This document shows positions 46,152 to 55,767 of a DNA stretch of 64,000 bases, one piece after another (positions within the stretch are counted from its first letter, which is position 1; each line of letters opens with the position of its first letter). The stretch is taken from NCBI RefSeq assembly GCF_020379485.1, contig NW_026014699.1:310001-374000 (forward strand), in the 5' to 3' direction. A model generated the notes under the pieces. That model did no database searches. It saw only the letters and a list, made by a program, of their open reading frames with translations, and was not told the origin of the DNA. The position numbers were made by a program, and so were the translations under genes. Origin of the DNA: Brassica napus (taxonomy: Eukaryota; Streptophyta; Magnoliopsida; Brassicales; Brassicaceae).

Positions 46152-46625
46152 TGAAAGTTTTAGAAGATTAAGGAGAGATTAAGAGAGAAGAGTAAGAGAT
46201 GGAGAGAGTTTCCGTGAGAGTGTGACAAAGAGAATAGAAGGAGAATAAGTTTCCTTGCTTGATTTGTTACACATGACAGGGTATTTAAAGACATACAAGA
46301 AGGCATAAACTATGAGAAGATAGTACAAGGGAAAGAATAAACAAAGAGGAGGCAGATGCGCGGATGGCTCGTTCAGCAAGAGGGATAGTGACAGCACCCA
46401 ACGGTCAGCTCCCTCTCTCTTCTCTTAGACACACCCGTGACCCCTCCACTCACTTCTCTTCAACGGATACATGTCGACATTCCCACTCACTAGGAGATCT
46501 TTTAATCACTTGACCGAGTTGGTTAACTCATGACTTGCTTCCTTTCCTTGCAAGTCACTCTTAGGTTGTACGGACAGCCTTGTTCTCCAAGTTCCTTTCT
46601 TCTTGCTTTATTCTTCATGTCAACA
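46152..46625 (-). repeat. Element I 5' LTR
   Basis: 474 bp, matches 34901-35374. Confidence 0.93.
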
Positions 46626-46630
46626 GGCGG

Positions 46631-47253
46631 GACACGTGAGCCTGGAGATAGCAAGGCCCTGGTGACTTACACAGCTCAACCAAGCCTTCAGAACAACCGT
46701 GAGAACGAGTACCTGAGGAGATCGGACCTTGACTCCCTCATCAAAATGCTAAAGGAGAATGGTAACACACTTGGTACTCTTGGTTACTCTTTTGGTGCAT
46801 CATATGAACCGTATAGTATTGCTAGAGAACCTGATCACTCAAGCATTGCTTATAAACCTACTAGCATACTAGGACAGTCTCATATTGCACACAATCTGTT
46901 TAAACCATTGGTAGTTGATTCAGGAGCATCTCATCACATGATTAGTGATACTAGTTTGATTAGAGACATTGAACCTACAAATGGACATGTCATGATTGCA
47001 AATGGAGATAAAATCCCAATTAGAGGAATTGGCAAGCTAAAATTGTTTGATAAAGAATCTAAAGCATTTTACATGCCTGACTTCACATCAAATCTATTAT
47101 CTGTAAAGAAATGCACTACAGATCTTAATTGCAATGTTATATTCAGTCCTAATGATGTGAAGTTTCAGGATATTGAGAGCAGCCAATTGATTGGAAAAGG
47201 AGTTACCAAGGGAGATTTATATTTACTTGAAGAACTAGCTCCTGTTTCTGATT
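46631..47253 (+). pseudogene. Element H gag end and protease (truncated)
   Basis: Continues H in frame after the second GGCGG copy. It encodes the Gag-protease linker and the protease active site (DSGASHHMISD, about 46917-46949), then the region up to LYLLEELAPVSDY, where other copia elements enter the integrase HHCC domain. The frame then runs into LTR sequence and stops at 47306. Integrase, RT and RNase H are lost. A longer reading starting at 46530 uses LTR sequence of element I and is not a real start. Confidence 0.85.
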
Positions 47254-47460
47254 ACCCTATGTTCTCTAAGTATAAATATGTAATCTCCTCATTAATAAAA
47301 GATTAGACAGTTCTTGACACAAAAAAACACTTTCTTAGATTCAAAGACTCTCAATCATGATTCTACACTAAACTCTTAGCTAAACTCGGTCTAAATCATC
47401 TCTAAACTTCTCTAATCCCTTTCTTTCCTTATATCAAACTCAGATTCTCTAAAGTTCATA
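47254..47460 (+). repeat. Element H 3' LTR remnant
   Basis: The last 207 bp of the 711-bp LTR. It matches 33711-33916 apart from one extra A in a run of A. TATA box and U5 remain; U3 is missing. Confidence 0.85.
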
Positions 47461-47644
47461 CTTCCTAGTGATTCTCCATTACTTTATATAACAAAATTAA
47501 GCTTCTTACATCGCGATTCATCCTGGTTTGATTAGAATGACAAAGAAGCTGTCATATTTCCAAACAGGAAAAGTGGGATCACCTGATTTGAAAGTGGGAT
47601 AGCTTCTTCATCCTAACTCCTACGAAATTTATTCAACTTCCTAG
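47461..47644. other. Unassigned 184-bp spacer between H and J
   Basis: The only stretch not assigned to an element. It is A/T-rich without an ORF. CTTCCTAGTG occurs at its left end (47461-47470) and again across its right boundary (47637-47646), where the second copy includes the first two bases of the J LTR. It may be the old target sequence. Confidence 0.4.
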
Positions 47645-48240
47645 TGTTGAGTTGAGCTGAGTATAAGTGTGAAGCAAGTGAGGAGTTGAGACTAAGGAGA
47701 TGAGTTGAAGCTTGGGAAGGTTTGGGTAAAGTCCGTACAAGTCCGTACAGTCCGTACATGACCGTACACATGAAGATGGGTGAAACCTTGACAAGGGTAA
47801 AGAAGTTATGTGCGGTAACTTAGGTGAAGGGAAGGAACTTACCTTGATGCATCAGACCGTTTAGGGATAAGGTAGAGCGCGCCTTGACAGGCTGGAACAG
47901 CTGGAAAGGCAAGAGCATCTCGGTCCAAGATGCTAGATACTCCGCGCATGTGGAGAAGCTAATTGGCTAGTCCAAATGAGCTTATCCTCTCCTGATTGAC
48001 CTCACATGCTTTAGTCTTCTCTTGATTTCGAAAACCCTTGTATGCTCACACTATATATTGTAACTCATCAACCCTAATAAAGATTAAGCAGTTTGAGTCT
48101 CTCTAATCTCTTAGACACTATGGTTTTCTCTTAGACTCTAAACGGCTCTATCTAGTCTCTTAATCTTTCACAAACTTCTCTTAATCACTTCTTAAACACT
48201 CTCTTTATTCTGATTACTCTAAGGATCTCTTAATCTCATA
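47645..48240 (+). repeat. Element J 5' LTR
   Basis: 596 bp, TGTTGAGTTGAGC...CTCATA. The first 150 bp differ from M; the rest is close to M. Confidence 0.9.
47735..47767 (+). promoter_or_regulatory. GTAC-core array in element J U3
   Basis: GTAC at 47735, 47745, 47754 and 47764 (spacing 10, 9, 10). The first site reads TCCGTACAA. Confidence 0.5.
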
Positions 48241-48258
48241 TGGTATCAGAGCCAGGTT
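48241..48258 (+). other. Element J primer-binding site
   Basis: TGGTATCAGAGCCAGGTT directly after the LTR. Confidence 0.92.
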
Positions 48259-48453
48259 CATTTGAATCTGGGGTTTGATCTTTAGAGAGTTACAAGCTAA
48301 ACGTCTTTGAAGCTACACGCGAGTAGTCGTGAAGGTGTTGAAGCTGTGGTCCGTTCTAGTTGAAGCTGTGCTACGTTCTGTGGGTTTGCGTGATTCTAGA
48401 CTCAAGGTTGGTGTGTACGAGATCCAAGATTCAAGTTTTCAAGTCAAGCAAAG

Positions 48454-49139
48454 ATGGAACATGGGATGAACATGAGGATGAAGGTAGCGGTTACTTTCAA
48501 AGGTAGCAACTACCTTGTGTGGTCTCGGATGGTGAAGACTGCGGTGGGAAGTAAGGGTTTGTGGGGGCACATCACAACAGGGGAGGCTCCGAAACTCATT
48601 ACTCAGGGAGGAGATCAAGAAGAGGTCTCCAATAAAGCGGCTGTGGAGAAATGGCAACAAGAAGACATGCTGGTGATGACGGTTCTACACGCATCCTTGG
48701 ACCCAGCTATCTTGGATGCCTACAGCTACTGTGAATCAGCCAAGGAGCTGTGGGACACGCTGAAGAAGGTGTATGGGAACACTTCCAACCTCAGCCGTGT
48801 GTTTGAAGTGAAGCTAGCGATCAACCGTCTTGCACAAGAGGACATAGAGTTCACTAAGCACTTGGGGAGGTTCAGGTCCTTATGGTCAGAGCTGGATATG
48901 CTGAGGCCGAGCACAACTGATCCAGATCAGTTGAATGAGAGGCGCGAGCAAGACAAGGTCTTTGGGCTGCTTCTCACACTGAACCCGGCCTACACTCAAC
49001 TCATCCAGCACATGCTAAGGTCAGACAAGCTTCCGGACCTTGAGGAGGTGTGTGCGCAAATCCAAAGGGAGCAGGGATCTATGGGGCTGTTTGGAGGAAA
49101 GGGGGAGCTCTCTCTTGCCAATCAAGCAGCTCATGAGGA
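48454..49139 (+). pseudogene. Element J gag, N-terminal part (cut by N)
   Basis: ATG at 48454 (MEHGMNMRMKVAVTFKG). About 229 codons of Gag nearly identical to M, including LWDTLKKVYGN and MGLFGGKGELSLANQAAHED. It is interrupted before the zinc knuckle by the LTR of N. A few extra codons of LTR sequence lead to a stop at 49158. Confidence 0.9.
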
Positions 49140-49203
49140 TATGATTTTAGAGAGTTGAACAGGTATTGAGAGATTTAGAGAAAGATTAAAGTGAGATGAG
49201 ATG
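49140..49203 (-). repeat. Element N 3' LTR, U5 end
   Basis: 64 bp; on the minus strand it ends ...AAAATCATA. Continues at 61425. Confidence 0.8.
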
Positions 49204-49816
49204 TGTTGAGATGAAGATCAAGAAGTGGATGTTGAAATGAGTTGAGTACAATGTATGAGAAGGCATAAGGAGTTAAGAGACTGAAAGGGATGAGACTTTG
49301 GGAGAGTTTGTGATCAGCCATAGCCGTACAATCCGTACAGAAGGAACTGGCCGTACACATCAAGGATGATCACAAACATTAACCAAAGGTGAAAGTTAAA
49401 ATGAGGAGTTAGAGTGGTAAAAGGTGAATGCCTTTAGTCTTGGAGAAGAATCAGCCCATTGGAGAAGGATAAGGCTCGCGGTGACAGCCTGTCTCATGCT
49501 GGAAAGGTAAAGCAAAAGCAAAGATACCTTACACATGTGAGAACAGCCATTGGATCAATTCAAAATCGAGTCTAGCTTCTGTATTGACTTCACATGCTTT
49601 ACCTTATCCTTAGAGTCTTGGAAACCCTTGTATCCTGAACTATAAATTGTAACCTCTCTGATTAATAAAGACTAATCTGAGTTTTGAGTCTATCTCTCTC
49701 TAATCTTTCTACTCTCTCTCATTACTCTAATCTCTTAATTCTCTTAATCTACTTACTCAAATCAATCTTATTCTCTCTTAATCCACGTTCTACACTCACT
49801 AAATCAAAATCAAATA
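49204..49816 (+). repeat. Element K 5' LTR
   Basis: 613 bp, TGTTGAGATGAAG...CAAATA. GTAC sites at 49326, 49335 and 49353 (spacing 9 and 18); TATAAAT near 49641. Confidence 0.93.
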
Positions 49817-49832
49817 TGGTATCAGAGCCAGG
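49817..49832 (+). other. Element K primer-binding site
   Basis: TGGTATCAGAGCCAGG directly after the LTR. Confidence 0.92.
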
Positions 49833-49950
49833 TTGCCCTAAAACCTGAGTTCATTCCGCAAATTTGTGTTCTTGGAGATTCTGGGTTTGTGAGTGTGCTT
49901 GAAGATTTGGTATTCTGGGTTATTGGTGTGTTGAGGTTCTCTTCTTGTAG

Positions 49951-52900
49951 ATGGAAACAGACGACACCATGGTGGAGCTATGTACAACAGTTACTCCTGA
50001 TGAGTGGAATCGTGGGGGTGAAGTGATTACAAAGCAGATGGGTGAAGGCAAGTGGATTCAAGAGAATCATGGAACACTTGGGATCATCCAGAGGTCACTC
50101 TCAAGTTCAACCCTGGAAGCTGATGGTCATGAAGGGACAGCTAAGGAGTTGTGGGAGAGTATGGAAGCTGTGTATGAGGACAGATCGCATCTATGCAAGG
50201 TTTTTGTGGTTAAGCGGGCCATTGAGAATCTGAGGCAAGATGGAGAAGAGCTCAGTAAGCATCTTGAACGCTTTAAGAGCTTATGGGCAGAGTTGAAGGC
50301 ACTCAGACCGAGTACCTCAGATAAAGACATACTGAAGAGAAGACTAGAGCAAGATGAAGTGTTTAGTCTTCTGCTGAGTTTAGATAAGTCTTATGATAAA
50401 CTGGTCAGGAAGATCCTCACGGAAGAAGTCCTACCTGATGTGGAGAGTGTGTGTGGTTTGGTGAAGCATGAGCAAGCAAAGATGCAGCCGGATAAGAGGA
50501 GAAAGATTACTGAGCTAGAACAAGTAATCACCGGCAAGAGCTTGTATTCAGCATACATAGGAGACATAAAAGATGGGGATAGCTTAACAAACAGACACGA
50601 GAAGGGTGGAGCTGATGAGGTGATTACCAGAAGAGAATGGGATGCATTTGTAGCCAAAGCGAAAGCACTCACTGCATCAAAGAAGCAAGGAAGTCATTCA
50701 GTAAGGTCTAAACCTATAATTGTGGATTCTGGAGCCAGTCATCACATGATCAGTGATAGGAGTCTGATGGATGAAGTGAGAGCAGCTACTGGAAATGTTC
50801 AGATAGCAAATGGAGATAAAATTCCTATAGAAGGGATAGGAAGCTTGAAGCTATTTGACAGGGAGTCAACAGCCTTGTACCTGCCTCAGTTTACCTCCAA
50901 TTTGATATCTGTAAAGAGAGCTACTATTGACTTGCAATGTCAAGTAGTATTCAGGCCACAGGAGGTTGAGTTTCAAGATCTTGTTACGGGTCAAGTGATT
51001 GGAAAGGGGAGCAGTACCAACAATCTATACCAGCTACAATCAACTAAGCTCTCTAAACCCTCTATCTCTATATGCATGAGTAGTACTGCTGATGGCTGTG
51101 ATAGTATTACTTGGCATGCTAGATTAGGACATCCTCATACTCGCGCCCTTGAGCTAATGATACCTAATCTATCAGTTAATCACCTTGAATGTGAAGCATG
51201 CATACTAGGGAAGCATTGCAAAACTGTCTTTCCCACATCTGAAATTGTCTATGAGAAATGCTTTGACTTAATACACTCTGATGTGTGGACATCTCCATGT
51301 ATATCTAGGGATAAGCATAAGTATTTTGTGACTTTCATAGATGAAAAATCTAAGTACACATGGGTCACATTGCTTCCCTCCAAGGATAGAGTGTTAGAGG
51401 CATTTATAAACTTCCAAGCTTATGTCACTAATCACTATAATGCTACTGTGAAGGTACTAAGGTCAGACAATGGAGGTGAATACACTAGCCATGCATTCAA
51501 GAATCATCTGATGAAGCATGGGATAGTTCATCAAACCAGCTGTCCCTACACTCCACAACAGAATGGTGTGGCTGAGAGGAAGAACAGACACCTGATGGAA
51601 GTAGCAAGATCAATGATGTTTCATTCTAATGTTCCCAAGAGATTTTGGAGTGATGCAGTTGTCTCAGCATGTTATCTCATCAACAGGACACCGACGAAAG
51701 TTCTGAGGGATCTATCTCCATTTGAGGTACTGAACAAGGCTAGGCCGCAGATTCAACATCTGAGAGTATTTGGGTGTACCTGCTATGTATTGGTTCCAGG
51801 AGAACTGAGGAAGAAGCTTGATGCAAAGAGCACTAAGGCTATGTTTATTGGATACTCCATTACTCAGAAAGGGTATAAGTGCTATGATCCAGTAACAGGG
51901 AGGGTGTTGGTGTCTAGAGATGTCAAATTCATTGAAGGAAAAGGGTATTATGAAGAAAAGATATGGGAAGATTTGAAGGATCTTCCACAAACGCCATCAG
52001 ATAAGGCAACAAATCTGAGGAAAATATTGGAGAATCTTGGGATTAGCATGACCCAGGATCAAGGAACAAGAAGAGAACCACCAAGAAGCACAAGTACTCA
52101 TGAGGAGGAAAGTGAAAGGAGGTCCCCTCTTGATCATGAGGGGGGAAGTGAAGCTGAATCAGGAGTGCAACAACAACAGAAAAGTGATTCAGGAAGTCAT
52201 GATCAAGGAGAGACACAAGGAGAAGAGAATCCAAGATCAGATGGAGATGTGCAGGCTGATAGAGAGAGTCCAAGATCAGATGGAGATGCGCAGACTGATA
52301 GAGATGAGCAGGCAGCTATGCAAAATCCAGTCGAGTCAGTTGGGATTCAGGAACCAGAAACAGAGGTTCAACCACTGAGGAGAAGTACCAGGGTAAAGAA
52401 AGATCCATCAAATTGGGTGAACACAAGGATATACTACAATGCGGAGGCCGTAGCACATCCGACTCAAGCAGTATGTTCGTTTGCAACATATCCAGAGGAG
52501 CATGTGGTCTTCATGGGTAATCTGGATGAGAATGAGATCCCAAGGTCTTATGAGGAAGCCATGAAGCATAAGGTCTGGAGAAATTCAGTGGGTGATGAAA
52601 GGGATGCAATGATCAGGAATGACACTTGGTATGAGAGTGAATTACCAAGAGGGAAGAAGGCTGTGTCTAGCAGATGGATCTTCACAATCAAGTACCGGGC
52701 AGATGGAACTATTGAGAGACGCAAAACCAGGCTGGTAGCAAGAGGGTTTACACAGACTTATGGGGAAGACTACATTGATACTTTTGCACCAGTGGCTAAG
52801 CTTCACACAATTCGAATTGTGTTATCCATTGCAACAAACTTGGAGTGGGATCTGTGGCAAATGGATGTGAAGAATGCTTTCCTGCAAGGTGAACTAAAAG

Positions 52901-54028
52901 ATGAAGTGTACATGCATCCACCTCCTGGTCTTGAGCATCTAGTAAAGCCAGGGAATGTTTTAAGATTGAAGAAGGCAATATATGGGCTTTAGGAAGTCTG
53001 AACTGGATCACACTCTCTTCACCTTGACAGGACCTTCAGGGATCATTGTGATTCTAGTGTATGTGGATGATTTGATTATCACAGGAAGTGATAAGGCAGG
53101 GATTCAGGCTACTAAGGAGTTTCTCAAATCAGTGTTTGACATCAAGGATTTGGGAGAGATGAAGTATTTTCTGGGTATTGAGATATGCAGATCAAAGGAG
53201 GGCTTGTTCATGTCTCAAAGGAAGTACACTCAGGATCTGTTGAAGGGCGCTGGTAGGCTTGGAGGAAAGACAGCTAAGACACCTCTTGAGGATGGGTATA
53301 AGGTTTTGCTTGAGGGGGAGATTGAAAACAATCAGCCATTTGAAGATGCTAAGCTGTATAGGAAGATGGTTGGGAAGCTGATCTACTTGACAATCACCAG
53401 ACCAGACATATGTTTTGCTGTGAATCAAGTTAGTCAGCATATGCAAGCTCCAAAGATGCACCATTGGAACATGGTGGACAGAATCTTGAGGTATTTGAAT
53501 GGCTCTAGCGGCCAAGGAGTCTGGATGGGATGCAATAGGAGTACAGAAGTGGTTGGTTATTGTGATGCTGACTGGGCCGGAGATAGAGTTGATAGGAGAT
53601 CAACTACTGGGTATTGTACCTTCATTGGAGGGAACTTGGTTACATGGAAGAGTAAGAAGCAGAAGGTTGTCTCCTGTTCTAGTGCTGAGGCTGAATATAG
53701 AGCCATGTTGAAGCTGACTAATGAGCTAGTGTGGATCAAAGGGATATTGAAGCATTTGAGTATTGAGCAGACCACTCCTATGACAATGCATTGTGACAAT
53801 CAGGCTGCTATTCACATTGCCTCTAATTCTGTGTTTCATGAGAGAACAAAGCACATAGAAGTTGATTGTCACAAAGTGAGGCAGATGATTGTCCTAGGAG
53901 TAATACTGCCATGCTACACGAGGAGTGAGGATCAACTGGCTGATGTGTTTACTAAGGCAGCAAGGCAGAAGACAATAGAGTCCATACTATCAAGGCTTGG
54001 ACTCATTGATCTTACTCCCAGGAGCTGA
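49951..54028 (+). pseudogene. Element K gag-pol (copia), one frameshift in RT
   Basis: ATG at 49951 (METDDTMVELC). Gag is short and shows helical Gag-core similarity (TAKELWESMEAVYEDRSH, LWAELKALRPS). There is no CCHC knuckle before the protease (DSGASHHMISD, about residue 258). Integrase HHCC and core follow (HSDVW, DNGGEYTS, NGVAERKN), then a linker with a twice-repeated ESPRSDGD-like unit, then RT. At 52992 the frame stops after AIYGL: roughly 59 nt present in B and M are missing, shifting the frame. RT resumes at about 52985 as FRKSELDHTLF and runs to RNase H and a stop at 54028. Apart from that, no other damage is seen. Confidence 0.9.
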
Positions 54029-54060
54029 TCCCCTTAACCATGGAGTCTCTACTCTTTTTC

Positions 54061-54101
54061 CCTCATCAAGGTTTTATCCCAATGGGTTTTCCTTGGTGAG
54101 G
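54061..54101 (+). promoter_or_regulatory. Stop-linked 3' stem-loop of element K
   Basis: Arms CCTCATCAAGG / CCTTGGTGAGG (54061-54071, 54091-54101), 11 bp with one central wobble, 19-nt loop TTTTATCCCAATGGGTTTT, 33 nt after the stop. Confidence 0.7.
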
Positions 54102-54154
54102 TTTTTAATGAGGGAGATCTTCATGGTTTCCAAGCTAGACAAGTTCATTTAGTC

Positions 54155-54169
54155 TAGCTTGAGGGGGAG
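54155..54169 (+). other. Element K polypurine tract
   Basis: TAGCTTGAGGGGGAG directly before the 3' LTR. Confidence 0.9.
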
Positions 54170-54416
54170 TGTTGAGATGAAGATCAAGAAGTGGATGTTG
54201 AAATGAGTTGAGTACAATGTATGAGAAGGCATAAGGAGTTAAGAGACTGAAAGGGATGAGACTTTGGGAGAGTTTGTGATCAGCCATAGCCGTACAATCC
54301 GTACAGAAGGAACTGGCCGTACACATCAAGGATGATCACAAACATTAACCAAAGGTGAAAGTTAAAATGAGGAGTTAGAGTGGTAAAAGGTGAATGCCTT
54401 TAGTCTTGGAGAAGAA
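54170..54416 (+). repeat. Element K 3' LTR, first part
   Basis: 247 bp, same as the start of 49204-49816; cut by L. GTAC sites at 54292-54322. Confidence 0.92.
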
Positions 54417-55258
54417 TGATATGATCATGGACCAGCTAGTTGATAAAGATGAAGAAGGAGAGACTAAAGATACACTAGCTGAAGAGGAAGCTGTCTTAGC
54501 CATTCCCACAGGTCCTATCACTCGTGCAATGACAAGGAGACTCAAGGAAGCCGTTGGAAACATACTGAAGATCTCTAAGAAGCAAGAAGACTGTCTTGGT
54601 AGAAGCTTGAGCCACCAAGACACACTCATCACCATTCATGTGATCTTACCATCAAGCTGATCATCATCTAGGCAAGTGGCTTGGTATACTCTTTTTCCCT
54701 TGATTAGTTTTGTCCCACTGGGTTTTCTAATCAAGGTTTTTAATGAGGTATCAAGTTCACTTACACATTCCTAGTTGATGTATCTTGGATGCAACTCGGC
54801 CTAAGGCATCTTGGACCGACTTCATCATCTATCTTATATTATGTTTTAGTCTAAGTGTTGTGTTATTACTTTGAAACCGTGTGGAGCCTGTTCCTTTAAG
54901 TTTTCTTATGTTTTCGAGACCTTGTGCATGTACAAGGATCTCTCTATTTAAGTGTATCACAAACCCTCATTCTAATCTAAGTTATCTTTTGTTTAAACCT
55001 TGTGTTTTCTTCTCCCTTGCTTTCACGAGTTAAGAGAGTGTCTGGTGAGTAGTATCCAGTCTGTTGGTGTGTAATATCCAACGCCCAAGGGCTTTAGAAA
55101 GGTGTGTCATATCCGATCTAAGCCTAGGAGTATCAAGGAGCCTTTCCGCAGCCTCTTGTGTCACCATTCGATCCACAGCCTTGATAAACTTGAGTCTTTG
55201 ATTCGTTTATGCAAGGATCTATCCAAACCATCCAGAGAAGGGTCCTAGGATCTCATTA
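54417..55258 (+). repeat. Element L 5' LTR
   Basis: 842 bp, TGATATGATC...CTCATTA. It has an untranslated tail ORF to 54660, stem-loop arms at 54698-54707 and 54727-54736, GGAGCCTGTTCC at 54883-54894, and a TATTTAAG box near 54945. Confidence 0.95.
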
Positions 55259-55260
55259 AG

Positions 55261-55272
55261 TGGTATCAGAGC
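55261..55272 (+). other. Element L primer-binding site
   Basis: TGGTATCAGAGC, 2 nt after the LTR. Confidence 0.9.
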
Positions 55273-55767
55273 ACTCTGGAAGGGGAGTTTCGATTTCTCT
55301 TTTGCGATTTCTTAAGATCTACTCTTTGTCGATTCATATTTTGTTGATCAATCGGTTCTTGTGTGTTTATTCTCATTTGATCTGCTTGTTTCACTATCAG
55401 GATTGCTAGATCTGATTGTTTCGTATCTCATATTGATAGATCTAAGAATTTCGATCAAGTTTTGAACAAAAACCTTTTCACATTCTTGTCGATTACGTTA
55501 TCGTTTTACTTGATCCGAAAGTTTCTTGTGATTGTGTGACTCGATCTGTTGTTAGATTCATAGATCAGGATTCGATTATCTCATTTCATCATCCGTTGAA
55601 TCTGATCTGTTATTGTTTCAATTTCGAAAAGATAGAATTCAAATCGTCGCGTGTTGATCAAGTATCTTCATTTGCCGCTTTGTTTGAATACTTTGTTTCT
55701 TTGAATCTTGAGTTCTGATTTCTTTTGAACTACTTACTGGTTCAAGTTTTTCGTGTATCAGGAAGCA
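55273..55767 (+). other. Element L 5' leader
   Basis: About 495 nt, T-rich, no convincing ORF; ends TTTTTCGTGTATCAG just before the start, like a splice acceptor. Confidence 0.5.

Larger units (their letters stand above)
34901..46625 (-). mobile_element. Element I: Ty1/copia retrotransposon, complete but split by M
   Basis: Minus strand, TSD GGCGG, two 474-bp LTRs that look identical (34901-35374, 46152-46625). It is the only element here whose LTR ends TG...CA. Copia M (37913-43996) is inserted in integrase with TSD GGAAC (37908-37912 and 43997-44001). Removing M leaves a frame of 1459 codons including the stop with no interruption, so I was intact before M landed. Confidence 0.93.
33917..47460 (+). 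mobile_element. Element H: Ty1/copia retrotransposon, truncated, split by I
   Basis: Begins with the shared LTR (33206-33916) and PBS. Gag runs to 34900, where copia I is inserted (TSD GGCGG at 34896-34900 and 46626-46630), and resumes to protease at 46631. After 47253 the rest of pol and the start of the 3' LTR are missing. The sequence jumps into the last 207 bp of the LTR (47254-47460) at a shared ACCCTATG. Confidence 0.85.
47645..49139 (+). mobile_element. Element J: Ty1/copia retrotransposon, 5' end, cut by N
   Basis: Plus-strand copia with LTR (47645-48240), PBS and the start of gag. Element N is inserted at 49140 (likely TSD GAGGA at 49135-49139). The rest of J must lie right of the window. 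The left TSD copy would be CCTAG (47640-47644). Gag is nearly identical to M and B, and the LTR resembles M in its middle and U5. Confidence 0.88.

Noticed and set aside
46530..47306. A 258-codon frame with a hydrophobic N-terminus ahead of a protease domain
   Set aside because: The N-terminus is LTR sequence of element I and the end is LTR sequence of H. Only 46631-47253 is genuine H coding sequence.
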